Shown here piece after piece: positions 8,453 through 17,518 of a stretch of 64,000 nt of DNA; position 1 is the stretch's first letter, and the number at the start of each line of letters is the position of its first letter. The notes beneath the pieces were generated by a model. It was not told the origin of the DNA, did no database searches, and worked only from the letters and a program-made list of their open reading frames with translations. Both the position numbers and the translations under genes were made by a program. Source of the stretch: Hydrogenophilales bacterium (GTDB lineage: Bacteria; Pseudomonadota; Gammaproteobacteria; Burkholderiales; Thiobacillaceae); assembly GCA_023258975.1 (NCBI GenBank), contig JAHFRD010000001.1, forward strand, positions 124,001 through 188,000, written 5' to 3'.

Positions 8453-11400
8453 TCATGCCTTTGCTCCAAGAATGAAACGCCGGTACAGCACCGGCAGCAC
8501 CAGCAGGGTCAGCACCGTGGAGGTGAACAACCCGCCCATGACCACGATGGCCAGCGGCTTCTGGATTTCCGATCCGGGGCCGCTGGCGGTGAGCAGGGGC
8601 AGCAGGCCGAAGGCGGTGATGCTGGCGGTCATCATCACCGGGCGCAGGCGGCGCAGGGAGCCTTCCCGCACCACGCCGGCGGCCACCATGCCCTGGTCGC
8701 GCAACTGGTTGAAATACGACACCAGCACCACGCCGTTCAACACCGCGATGCCGAGCAGCGCGATGAAACCGACCGAGGCGGGCACCGACAGGTATTCGCC
8801 GGTGATGCCCAGCGCCATCACGCCGCCGACCAGGGCGAACGGCGCGTTGGCCATGATCAGCGCGGCCTGGCGCCAGGATTGGAACGTGGCGAACAGGAGC
8901 AGGAAGATCAGCCCCAGCGCCACCGGCACCACCACCGCGAGACGCATGGCCGCGCGCTGCTGGTTCTCGAACTGGCCGCCGTAGACCACGCTGTAGCCCT
9001 GCGGCAGCCGCACCTTGGCCGCCACCGCGCGCTTCACATCCTCGACGAAGCCGACCAGATCGCGCCCGGCGACATTGCTCTGGATCACCACATAGCGGGC
9101 GCCGTTTTCCCGATTCACCGCCACCGGCCCCTCGGCGCGAACCAGATGCGCCACCTCGGCCAGAGGAACGGCGAGGCCGTCGTTGGTGGGAATGCGCAGG
9201 CGTTCGAACAGGGCCGGCGAGGCGCGCACGTTTTCACCCGCGCGCACCACCAGCGGCGTGCGCCGGGCGCCTTCCTGGATCACGCCGACCCTGACGCCTT
9301 CCAGATGCGCTTTCAGGAAATCGGACACCTCGTCCGCCGTGAGGCCGTGGCGGCCCAGCGCCAGACGGTCGATTTCCACGCGGAAATACTGCACGCCGTC
9401 ATTCTTCACGGAGAACACGTCCTGCGCGCCGGGGATGCCGCCCAGCAGGGTTTCGATCTCGCCGGCGAGGCGGTTGAGCGTGCCCAGATCCGGGCCGAAC
9501 ACCTTCACCGCCAGGTCGCCGCGCGAACCGGTGAGCATTTCCGAAACGCGCATGTCGATGGGCTGGGTGAAGCCGAAGGTGACACCGGGGAAGTCCGCCA
9601 TCACCTTGCGGATTTCCTCGGTCAGCCATTCCTTGTCCGGGCGGCGCCATTCCTCCTTGGGTTTCAGCACCAGAAAAGTGTCGGTCTGGTTGAGGCTCAT
9701 CGGGTCGAGGCCGAGTTCGTCGGAACCGGCGCGCGCCACCACGCCCTTGATTTCCGGCACTCGCGCCAGCAACGCCCGCTGTACCCGGAGGTCGATGTCC
9801 AGGCTGGCTTCCAGGCTGATCGAAGGCAATTTTTCCAGTTGAATCAACAGGTCACCCTCGTCCAGCGTGGGCATGAAGGACTTGCCGATGAACGGGTAGA
9901 TGGCCGCCGCCGCCAGCAGCAGAGCCAGCGCGCCGGCGATCACCAGGCGGAAATGGCCCAGCGCCCAATCCAGCAGCGGCCGGTAGGCGCGCTCCAGTTG
10001 CCGCATCAGCCAGGGTTCCTCGTGGGCGCCTTCCTGGATGAGCAGGGCGCCCAGGGCAGGCACCACGGTCAACGACAGAAACAGCGCGGCACCCAGGGCG
10101 AACACGATGGTCAGCGCCACCGGGATGAACAGCTTGCCTTCCAGCCCTTCCAGACTGAGCAGGGGAAGGAACACGATCAGGATGATGAGCACTCCGGCCG
10201 CCGTCGGGGCGGAAACCTCGCGTACCGCGCGGTAGACCTCGTGCAGTTTGGGGGTGCCACTGGCGTGTGCCAGCCCAGGGTTTGAAAGTCTTGTGACGAT
10301 GTTCTCCACCACCACCACCGCCGCGTCCACCAAGAGGCCGATGGCGATGGCCAGGCCGCCCAGGCTCATCAGGTTGGCGGAAAGACCGAAGCGGCGCATC
10401 AGCCAGAACGCGGCCAGCGCCGAGAGCGGCAGCACCACGGCCACGGTGAGCGCGGCGCGCACGTTACCGAGGAACAGGAACAACAACACCAACACCAGCA
10501 CCACGGCTTCCATGAGCGCATGCGACACGGTGCCGATGGCGCGCTCGACCAGTTGCGAGCGGTCATAGAACGGCTGCACCGTGACCCCGCGCGGCAGGCC
10601 GGGGGCAATCTCCTTGAGGCGCTGTTTCACCAGCGCCACCACGTTCTGGGCATTGGCGCCCTTCAAGCCCAGCACCAGGCCTTCCACCGCCTCGCCCTTG
10701 CCGTCCTGGGTGACTCCGCCGTAGCGGGTGAGGCTGGACAGGCGCACCTGGGCCACGTCCGCGACCCGTACCGGCACACCCCCTACCCTTTTCACCACGA
10801 TGGCGGCGAGGTCATCGAGGGACTTCACCGCGCCCTCGATGCGCACCACCCAGACTTCCTCGCCCTCGGCCAGGCGCCCGGCGCCGTCGTTCCTCAGATT
10901 GGTTTCCAGCGCCGCCATCAACTCCGGCAGGGTGACGCCGCGCGCGCTCATCGCCGCGTTGTCCGGGGCCACCTCGAAGGTGCGCGCGAAACCGCCCAGG
11001 GAGTTGACGTCGGCCACCCCCGCCAGGGTGCGCAATTGCGGGCGGATCACCCAATCCAGGATGGCACGCCGCTCATCCAGCGGCAGCGGGCCTTCCACGG
11101 TGAACATGAACATCTCCGACAGCGGCGTGGTGATCGGCGCCAGGCCGCCGGAAACACCGGCCGGCAGGTCGCCCATCGCGGCGGAGAGGCGTTCCGCCAC
11201 CTGTTGCCGCGCCCAGTAGATGTCGGTGCCGTCCTCGAAGTCGATGGTGATGTCGGTGAGCGCGTATTTCGCCACCGAACGCAACAGGCGCTGCTTGGGG
11301 ATGCCCAGCATCTCGGTCTCGATCGGCGCGACGATGCGCGCTTCCACCTCCTCCGGCGTCATGCCCGGCGCCTTCAGGATCAGCTTGACCTGGGTGGTGG

Positions 11401-11527
11401 AGACATCGGGAAAGGCGTCGATGGGAATCTCGTGCCACGCCCGCACCCCCGCCGCCACCAGCATCAGGGTGAACAGCAGGGTGAGCAGGCGCTGGGTGAG
11501 GGCGAACTCGGCGAGCTTGTTCAGCAT
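8453..11527 (-). CDS. czcA: CzcA/CusA-family heavy-metal efflux RND transporter
   Basis: 1024 aa, MLNKLAEFALTQRLLTLLFTLMLVAAGVRAWHEIPIDAFPDVSTTQVKLILKAPGMTPEEVEARI typical of HME-RND. Confidence 0.93.
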   Translation of the reverse strand: MLNKLAEFALTQRLLTLLFTLMLVAAGVRAWHEIPIDAFPDVSTTQVKLILKAPGMTPEEVEARIVAPIETEMLGIPKQRLLRSVAKYALTDITIDFEDGTDIYWARQQVAERLSAAMGDLPAGVSGGLAPITTPLSEMFMFTVEGPLPLDERRAILDWVIRPQLRTLAGVADVNSLGGFARTFEVAPDNAAMSARGVTLPELMAALETNLRNDGAGRLAEGEEVWVVRIEGAVKSLDDLAAIVVKRVGGVPVRVADVAQVRLSSLTRYGGVTQDGKGEAVEGLVLGLKGANAQNVVALVKQRLKEIAPGLPRGVTVQPFYDRSQLVERAIGTVSHALMEAVVLVLVLLFLFLGNVRAALTVAVVLPLSALAAFWLMRRFGLSANLMSLGGLAIAIGLLVDAAVVVVENIVTRLSNPGLAHASGTPKLHEVYRAVREVSAPTAAGVLIILIVFLPLLSLEGLEGKLFIPVALTIVFALGAALFLSLTVVPALGALLIQEGAHEEPWLMRQLERAYRPLLDWALGHFRLVIAGALALLLAAAAIYPFIGKSFMPTLDEGDLLIQLEKLPSISLEASLDIDLRVQRALLARVPEIKGVVARAGSDELGLDPMSLNQTDTFLVLKPKEEWRRPDKEWLTEEIRKVMADFPGVTFGFTQPIDMRVSEMLTGSRGDLAVKVFGPDLGTLNRLAGEIETLLGGIPGAQDVFSVKNDGVQYFRVEIDRLALGRHGLTADEVSDFLKAHLEGVRVGVIQEGARRTPLVVRAGENVRASPALFERLRIPTNDGLAVPLAEVAHLVRAEGPVAVNRENGARYVVIQSNVAGRDLVGFVEDVKRAVAAKVRLPQGYSVVYGGQFENQQRAAMRLAVVVPVALGLIFLLLFATFQSWRQAALIMANAPFALVGGVMALGITGEYLSVPASVGFIALLGIAVLNGVVLVSYFNQLRDQGMVAAGVVREGSLRRLRPVMMTASITAFGLLPLLTASGPGSEIQKPLAIVVMGGLFTSTVLTLLVLPVLYRRFILGAKA

Positions 11528-11542
11528 GGCCGACTCCCCTTG

Positions 11543-11763
11543 CTCCCTCGCTCCAGCGTGGGAGCAAGCGTGGAACCGCCACCTCCGTGGCAAGAACTGT
11601 AGCGCCGGCGTCTCGCCGGCTCGTTCGCCTGACTGGAAGAACTGGCCGGCGAGACGCCGGCGCTACAAAGGCGCGCTTCCGGCTTCTCGGCAAATGGAGA
11701 ATCCGGGTCAACAAGAACTCGACGCTGGAGCGTCGGAAATCGCTTCCACGCTGGAGCGTGGGC
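11543..11763. repeat. Composite repeat island (GCTCCAGCGTGGGAGC palindromes flanking a family-2 REPIN)
   Basis: gctccctcgctccagcgtgggagc (11543-11566), cgacgctggagcgtcg (11721-11736), ttccacgctggagcgtggg (around 11745-11763). Confidence 0.65.
11598..11667. repeat. REPIN-like element, family 2, short form
   Basis: tgtagcgccggcgtctcgccggctcgttcgcctgactggaagaactggccggcgagacgccggcgctaca. Confidence 0.85.
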
Positions 11764-11776
11764 GCCAGTAGTCGGC

Positions 11777-12877
11777 TTATTGAGCATTCGCCGCTCCCGC
11801 CGCCTTCAGCGCGGCGATGCCCCCCACCGCCACCAGTTCGCCATCCTTGAACTCGCCCGCCAGGGAAACCGTATTGGCCGACTGCGACAACACCGTGACC
11901 GGGCGCGCCTCGAAACCGTCGGGGCGGCGCACGAAGACGTAGGTCTTGCCGGCCTCCCGCGCCACCGCCTTGACCGGAACGCGCCACTCCTGGCCGCCGC
12001 CCAGGCCGGTGATGCGCGCCGCCACGCTCTGGCCGGCGCGCAGGCCGGCATCCGGGCCGGCGTTTGCGTGATCCAGGCGGGCGCGGATGCGCACCGTCTG
12101 CGCCGCGCCCGCCGCCGGCAGCACGCGCAACACGGTGCCCGCCTGTTGCCGCCCAGGCAGTTCCACCTTCATGCCCGGCTTGACCCGGGCGGCCACGTCG
12201 GCGGGCGTGTCGATCTCGATCCAGAGCGGGTTCAGGCTGGCGAGGGTGTACAGCGCGGTGGCCGCTTCCACGCGGCTGCCCACGGTGGCCTGGCGCGCCA
12301 TCACCACGCCGCTGATCGGCGCGACGAGCGCGATTTCGCCGGTGAAACCCTCGCCGCGCTCGGCGCGGGCGATGGCCGCGTCGTTCAGCCCCTGGGCGCG
12401 CAGGGCGGCGCGCAGCGCGTTCAGCGCCGCCCCGGCCTGCGCCAGGGCCGCCGCGCTGGCGCGAGCGCGCGATTCGGCGATGATGCCCTCGCGCAACAGA
12501 CCCTCGTCGCGGCGCGCGCTGTCGCGCGCCAGTTCGAGGGCGGTGGCCGCCTGCGCCAGGCTGCCCTGCAGGCCGATCAATTCCGGGCTGGACAGGCGTG
12601 CCAGCACCTGCCCGCGCCGCACCGGTTCGCCCTCCGCCGCCAGTGTCGCCAGCACCATGCCGGCCAGCGGCGCCGCCACCACGCGAGCCTGGCCATCGGG
12701 AATCACCACGCTTGCCGGCATTCCCGGCGACAGGCTGCCGGCATGCCGGGTCAGCGGCGCGGTTTGCACCCCCAGCGATTTGACCTGGATGGGAGTGAGC
12801 TTGATGGGAGCGGCGTGAACGGCGAGAGGAAACAACAGAAGCGGCAGGACACTGAAACGCATGAGGGATGGGAGCAT
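11777..12877 (-). CDS. czcB: Efflux RND transporter periplasmic adaptor subunit (CzcB/CusB-like)
   Basis: MFP signature VVAAPLAGMVLATLAAEGEPVRRGQVLARLSSPELIGLQ; real start is probably ATG at 12877 or 12862 because the ORF-track start is TTG. Confidence 0.88.
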   Translation of the reverse strand: MLPSLMRFSVLPLLLFPLAVHAAPIKLTPIQVKSLGVQTAPLTRHAGSLSPGMPASVVIPDGQARVVAAPLAGMVLATLAAEGEPVRRGQVLARLSSPELIGLQGSLAQAATALELARDSARRDEGLLREGIIAESRARASAAALAQAGAALNALRAALRAQGLNDAAIARAERGEGFTGEIALVAPISGVVMARQATVGSRVEAATALYTLASLNPLWIEIDTPADVAARVKPGMKVELPGRQQAGTVLRVLPAAGAAQTVRIRARLDHANAGPDAGLRAGQSVAARITGLGGGQEWRVPVKAVAREAGKTYVFVRRPDGFEARPVTVLSQSANTVSLAGEFKDGELVAVGGIAALKAAGAANAQ

Positions 12878-12912
12878 GAAAGAGAGAAACGGTAACAAAT
12901 TAGGCGCGCGAT

Positions 12913-12928
12913 ATTAAAGCAGTCTTAA
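12913..12928 (-). promoter_or_regulatory. Putative QseB/PmrA-type response-regulator box upstream of czcB
   Basis: Minus strand TTTAAG-ACTGC-TTTAAT; same 11-bp periodicity as boxes at 19655 and 21872. Confidence 0.55.
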
Positions 12929-13226
12929 ACCAGGACTTGGTTGTGGATTGCCGACATCGACATGGCCTGGATGCACGAGATGCAGCCCTATTCTTCGGCG
13001 CGTCCCGATTCCCCTTTGATTCCGTGTCCACCTCGCTCCCGACCGCGGCCACCCGCATCCGTCCCGCCGATGCCGGAATCACCATATTCTCACCTGGATG
13101 GCGGGCCACGGCGCCGTGTACCTGGGGGGAAGCAATCAGATCAATCCCACCACTTCATGGAACGCGACGCGGGTCATGGCATATTTCGAGAGCCTTTATA
13201 GCTGATGCGGGCTCTCACAAGCGCCG

Positions 13227-14570
13227 TTACGCCCAGATCAGGGTCGCGCGCAGGCCACCCTCGGCCCGGTTTTCCAGATTCAGGCTGGCGCCGTGCAATT
13301 GCGCGATGCGGGCGACGATGGCGAGGCCCAGGCCGCTGCCTTCTCGGGTGACTTCACCACTGCGATAAAAGCGTTCGGTCAGGCGCGGCAGTTCTTCTTC
13401 CGCCACACCCGGCCCGTTGTCTTCCACCCACAGGCGCAGGTTCCCGTTTTCCCGCCTTGCGCCCAGTGTGATGCGGCCGTCCTCCGAGCCGTGGCGCAGC
13501 GCGTTGTCGAGCAGGTTGCGCAGGGCCACGCGCAGAAGATCCGGGTCGCCCGCGACGCCGGCGCCTTCCTTGATCTCCACATGCAGGCGCTCGGCCGCGT
13601 TCCCCAGGCGCGAATCGTCCACCACCTGGCGGGCGAGCGCGGCGAGTTCGATCCACCGGGGTTCCGGCGGGCCGTCCAGGGGGTCGAGCCGCGCCAGGCG
13701 GAGGAGTTGCTCCACCAGGCGGGTGGCGCGGCGGGTTCCGGCGAGCACCTGTTCCAGGGCATGCGCGCGGCCGTCCTCTTGATGGCTGGCGAGAGCGACC
13801 TGAGCCTGAATCTGAATGGCGGCGAGCGGGGTACGCAGTTCGTGGGCGGCGTCGGCGGTAAAGCGGCGTTCGCTGTCCAGGGCATGATCGAGACGATGCA
13901 GCAGGCTGTTCAAGGCCGTAGCCAGGGGCGACACCTCGCGCGGCAGGCGGTCGATTCGCAGCGGCGTCAGGTTGTCGGCGGTACGGGTCGCCACGGTGCT
14001 GGCCAATTCATCCAGGGGGCGCAGGGAATGGCGCACGGCCCAGACGATCACCAAAGCCACCAGCGGCAACGCCACGATGATGGGCAGGCCGACCTGCATG
14101 GCCACTTCCAGAGCCACCTGTTCACGGCCGGCGAGAGATTCGGCCACCTGAACCTGATACTTGTGATCCGGCGACCAGCTCGAAAACATCCGCCACGGCT
14201 TGCCCGCGTGCTGGATGTCCATGTAGCCGTTTTCCTTGGAGAGCGGCACCGAGGGCGCCTCGTCGGATTTCAGGAGCAGGCGGCCATCGGCTCCCCATAT
14301 CTGGAACTCCAGCGGCTGTTCATAGGGATGATCGGCGCGATCCACCACCTCTTCGACGGCGGCCCAACTCTCCGCGAGGCCGTCCAGTTCATGTTCGGCC
14401 TGCGCCATCAGCAGCTTGGAGGATTGCGCCAACTGGCCGTCGAGCAGTTCGCCAGCCTCGTGCCGGGCCTTGTGATAGCTGACCACGCCGGCCATGCCCC
14501 AGACCAGCAGCGTGGCCAGCAGGAGCGAGGTCAACAGGCGGGCATGCAGGGAGGCGGGCGCGCGGCTCAT
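13227..14570 (-). CDS. Two-component sensor histidine kinase (QseC-like)
   Basis: Two TM segments, FTADAAHELRTPLAAIQIQAQVAL H-box, N/G1/G2 boxes (NLLDNALRHG, VEDNGPGV, GSGLGLAIV). Confidence 0.92.
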   Translation of the reverse strand: MSRAPASLHARLLTSLLLATLLVWGMAGVVSYHKARHEAGELLDGQLAQSSKLLMAQAEHELDGLAESWAAVEEVVDRADHPYEQPLEFQIWGADGRLLLKSDEAPSVPLSKENGYMDIQHAGKPWRMFSSWSPDHKYQVQVAESLAGREQVALEVAMQVGLPIIVALPLVALVIVWAVRHSLRPLDELASTVATRTADNLTPLRIDRLPREVSPLATALNSLLHRLDHALDSERRFTADAAHELRTPLAAIQIQAQVALASHQEDGRAHALEQVLAGTRRATRLVEQLLRLARLDPLDGPPEPRWIELAALARQVVDDSRLGNAAERLHVEIKEGAGVAGDPDLLRVALRNLLDNALRHGSEDGRITLGARRENGNLRLWVEDNGPGVAEEELPRLTERFYRSGEVTREGSGLGLAIVARIAQLHGASLNLENRAEGGLRATLIWA

Positions 14571-14631
14571 CGGGGCTTCCTCACGCCACGCATGGTTAGC
14601 TCAAGCCGATGCGGTCGGCCGCGTGGAACGC

Positions 14632-15294
14632 TCATGGCGCATCGCCCAGCACATAACCCAAGCCGCGCACGGTGCGTATCCTGTCCGCGCCGATCTTCCG
14701 GCGCAGGTGGTGGATGTAGACCTCCACGGTGTTGCTCTCCACTTCCTCGCCCCAGGCATAGAGGCCGCCTTCCAGTTCCTGGCGCGAGCGGATATGGCCC
14801 TTGTGCGTGATGAAGTCATGCAGCAGCGCGTATTCCCGCGCCGACAGGCTGATCGGCGCGTCCGCCAGGGTGACGCGCCGCGCCGCCGGGTCCAGGGCCA
14901 GATCGCCATGCCGCAACAGCGGCGCCGCCATGCCGGAGGCGCGGCGCAGGAGCGCGCGCAGGCGGGCCCGCAGTTCGGGCAGTTCAAAGGGTTTCAGCAG
15001 GTAATCGTCGGCGCCGGCATCGAGGCCGGCCACCTTGTCGGCGGTGGTGTCGCGCGCGGTAAGGATGAGCACAGGGGTGCGCTTGCCGCGCGCGCGCAGT
15101 TCCTTGAGCACGGTGAGGCCATCGCGGCGCGGCAGGCCCAGGTCCAGCACGCAGGCGTCGTAGTCCTCGGCCAGCCAGGCCAGGCGCGCCGCCTCGCCGT
15201 CGCGCGCCCAGTCCACGCCATAGCCCTCCAGCGCCAGCCCGGCGCGCAGACCGTCGCCGAGGAGGGAGTCGTCTTCCACCAGCAGGATGCGCAT
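14632..15294 (-). CDS. OmpR-family response regulator (QseB/PmrA-like)
   Basis: MRILLVEDDSLLGDGLRAGLALEGYGVDWARDGEAARLA... receiver plus winged-helix SNTVEVYIHHLRRKIGADRIRTVRGLGYVL. Confidence 0.94.
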   Translation of the reverse strand: MRILLVEDDSLLGDGLRAGLALEGYGVDWARDGEAARLAWLAEDYDACVLDLGLPRRDGLTVLKELRARGKRTPVLILTARDTTADKVAGLDAGADDYLLKPFELPELRARLRALLRRASGMAAPLLRHGDLALDPAARRVTLADAPISLSAREYALLHDFITHKGHIRSRQELEGGLYAWGEEVESNTVEVYIHHLRRKIGADRIRTVRGLGYVLGDAP

Positions 15295-15941
15295 CAGTTC
15301 TCCATTTCTTTTCTGACCCTGGCGATCAAGGCCAGTATTTCCTGGCGCCGGCCGCTGTCGGCGAGTTCTCGGCCGGGCCGGGTGGGCGCCTTGAGGGCGG
15401 TTTCCAGGGATTTCAGCGCCTCGCCGTAGCGTTCGCGCTCGAACAGATACTCGCCACGGAAGAAGTTGGGGTCAATGCCCTCGGGGTTGAGGCCCACGGC
15501 CTTGTTCAACATTTCCTCCGCGCGCGCCTTGTCGCCGAAGCCGATGGGCCAGCCCGGCACCTTGTAGTAGAGAGTGCCCAGGCTGGTCCAGGCGGAACCC
15601 TTGAGCGCGCGTTCGTCGCGTTTCAGTGCCTGTTCCAGCTTGTCCCGTGCCGCGCGGGCCAGCGACAGCGCACCCAGGCCGCCTTTCGCCCCGGCCTCGC
15701 TGGACAGGGCGATGCCTTCCCAGATCAGCGGTTCGGCGCGGCCAGGATGCGCCTCGGCCAGCTTCTGCGCCGCGCGCGCGAGCGTGTGGTAGCGCGCCTC
15801 CTGCTGTTTTTCCGGGGTGCGGTATTTGATGACGGCCCATTCTTCCTGAATCGGATGCAGGGCGTCTTCGAGCGGGTCGGCGGTGGCCATTCCGACATTG
15901 GCGAGAAGTAAGGCAATGAGGACAAATGAGGATGGTTTCAT
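15294..15941 (-). CDS. Secreted tetratricopeptide-like protein of unknown function
   Basis: MKPSSFVLIALLLANVGMATADPLEDALHPIQEEW... signal peptide, TPR-like helical repeats; 1-nt overlap with the response regulator start. Confidence 0.7.
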   Translation of the reverse strand: MKPSSFVLIALLLANVGMATADPLEDALHPIQEEWAVIKYRTPEKQQEARYHTLARAAQKLAEAHPGRAEPLIWEGIALSSEAGAKGGLGALSLARAARDKLEQALKRDERALKGSAWTSLGTLYYKVPGWPIGFGDKARAEEMLNKAVGLNPEGIDPNFFRGEYLFERERYGEALKSLETALKAPTRPGRELADSGRRQEILALIARVRKEMEN

Positions 15942-15955
15942 GGGGATTCCTTTTA

Positions 15956-16024
15956 GTAGCGCCGGCGTCTCGCCGGCGAGTTTTTTCAATCTGACGAACG
16001 GGCCGGCGGGACGCCGGCGCTACA
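15956..16024. repeat. REPIN-like element, family 2, short form
   Basis: gtagcgccggcgtctcgccggcgagttttttcaatctgacgaacgggccggcgggacgccggcgctaca. Confidence 0.85.
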
Positions 16025-16052
16025 ACACCCGCACAGCCATCGAGGCGCTCAT

Positions 16053-16862
16053 TCAGCGGCTGCCAGGCGACGCTACGTTGGCATGGCGTTTGACCACGGC
16101 CAGCTTGGGAGCGAGCGCGCGGTCGATGAGCGCGGGCGCGACGCCGTTGATCCAGGCGAACAGGCGTTCGGGGAAGCCGAGGTGGGTTTCACTCCGCCCG
16201 GCGGCCAGGGCGGCGATGATCTGGCGCGCGGCCCGTTCCGGCGTGTCATGGCGGCTGCCCAACTCCGCGTTGAGCGCGTTCACCGCCGCGCTGTTGAGGG
16301 GGGTGTCGATGGCGCGCGGGGCGACGTACAGCACTTCAACCTGGCTGTCGGACAGTTCCCGCCGCAGCGCCTGGGAAAACCCCTTCATGCCGGCCTTGGC
16401 GCTGGAATAGGCGATGAAGCCGGGAAACGGCAGACTGCCGAAGGTGGAGCCGATGTTGAGGATGGCGGCGTGATCGCGCGCCCGCAACAGCGGCAACAGC
16501 GCGTGGGTCAGGCGCATCGGCGCGGCCAGATTGGTTTCCAGCACATCGGCCGCGCACGACCAGTCCCGTTGCTCGAACAGGCCGAAGGCATTGATGCCGG
16601 CGTTGTTGATTAGAACATCGACCCCGAAGTTTTCGGCTTCCCGCGCCAGACGGGCAACTTCGGCGGGCTGATTGAGATCGACGGCCAGCGTGGCGATAGA
16701 GCGCGCTCCTCCAGGCAGGCCGAGGGCAAGCGCAGCCAGTTTGTTCTGATCGCGCCCCACCAGCAGCAGAGACGCTCCTTCCCGCGCCAGTGCTTGCGCC
16801 AGCGCCTGGCCGAGGCCGCCGCTGGCGCCGGTGAGGAGGATGCGCGCGTCGTTCAGTCGCAT
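16053..16862 (-). CDS. Short-chain dehydrogenase/reductase (SDR)
   Basis: MRLNDARILLTGASGGLGQALAQALAREGASLLLVGRD..., NNAGINAFG, YSSAKAGMKGF active site. Confidence 0.93.
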   Translation of the reverse strand: MRLNDARILLTGASGGLGQALAQALAREGASLLLVGRDQNKLAALALGLPGGARSIATLAVDLNQPAEVARLAREAENFGVDVLINNAGINAFGLFEQRDWSCAADVLETNLAAPMRLTHALLPLLRARDHAAILNIGSTFGSLPFPGFIAYSSAKAGMKGFSQALRRELSDSQVEVLYVAPRAIDTPLNSAAVNALNAELGSRHDTPERAARQIIAALAAGRSETHLGFPERLFAWINGVAPALIDRALAPKLAVVKRHANVASPGSR

Positions 16863-17518
16863 GGCGCGGCCTCCGGTGAGGGCAGGCCGCGAAACACGTC
16901 GCCATACAGCTTGTAGAAAACCCGCGCGCAACGAATGACCTCGTCCTGATCCTTCTCTTCCATGCGCTCCAGCAACTCCGCCAGATGGCGGGTGTGTTCC
17001 TGATCCAGCGTGCCATGCGAGCGCAGGTAGGTGAAGGCCTTGTCCGGCAGGCCCAAGGCCCGCTGTATCAGATCGGCGGCATGCAGGGCGAGCGCCACGC
17101 TGGTGCCTTCCAGCACGAACACCATGCCGAAAAAGCCGGCCGGATTCCCCCGATTCGCCAGGTCATAGGCATAGGCCACCATCACTTCGGCGGCGAGGCC
17201 CGGGCAGCTGTGCCGCGCGGCGGCCGCGTCGCCACCGGCGGCGGCGATGTCGCTCAATATCCATTCCTCATGGCCGATTTCTTCCTCGATGTATTCCGCC
17301 AGCGGCCGCAACAGCCAGGCCAGTCGCTCCGGCAAGCGGCCGCCGACCGCCATCAACAGCGGCGTGGTGTGGCGCACGTGGTGATAGGCCTGGCCGAGAA
17401 AGGCGAGATAAGCCGCGCGGCTGACCTGGCCGCGCAGGCAGCCGGCGATGGCCGGCGCGGCGAGCAGTTGCGCGCGCTCGCCGGTGGTGGCCTGAATCAG
17501 GTGTTCATAAAACGACAT
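16853..17518 (-). CDS. TenA/heme-oxygenase-like (iron-containing redox enzyme-like) protein
   Basis: MSFYEHLIQATTGERAQLLAAP...EYIEEEIGHEEWILSDI...VFVLEGTSVAL...LRSHGTLDQEHTRHLAELL; candidate metal-ligand motifs on three helices. Confidence 0.8.
   Translation of the reverse strand: MSFYEHLIQATTGERAQLLAAPAIAGCLRGQVSRAAYLAFLGQAYHHVRHTTPLLMAVGGRLPERLAWLLRPLAEYIEEEIGHEEWILSDIAAAGGDAAAARHSCPGLAAEVMVAYAYDLANRGNPAGFFGMVFVLEGTSVALALHAADLIQRALGLPDKAFTYLRSHGTLDQEHTRHLAELLERMEEKDQDEVIRCARVFYKLYGDVFRGLPSPEAAPCD

Noticed and set aside
11521-11787. ORFs with CSAGVSPAS / VAPASRR-type peptides near family-2 repeats
   Set aside because: Translations of the TGTAGCGCCGGCG repeats rather than genes.
12900-13109. 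69-aa minus-strand ORF between czcB and the sensor kinase
   Set aside because: Arg/Ser/Ala-rich with no recognisable family or clear RBS; likely chance ORF.
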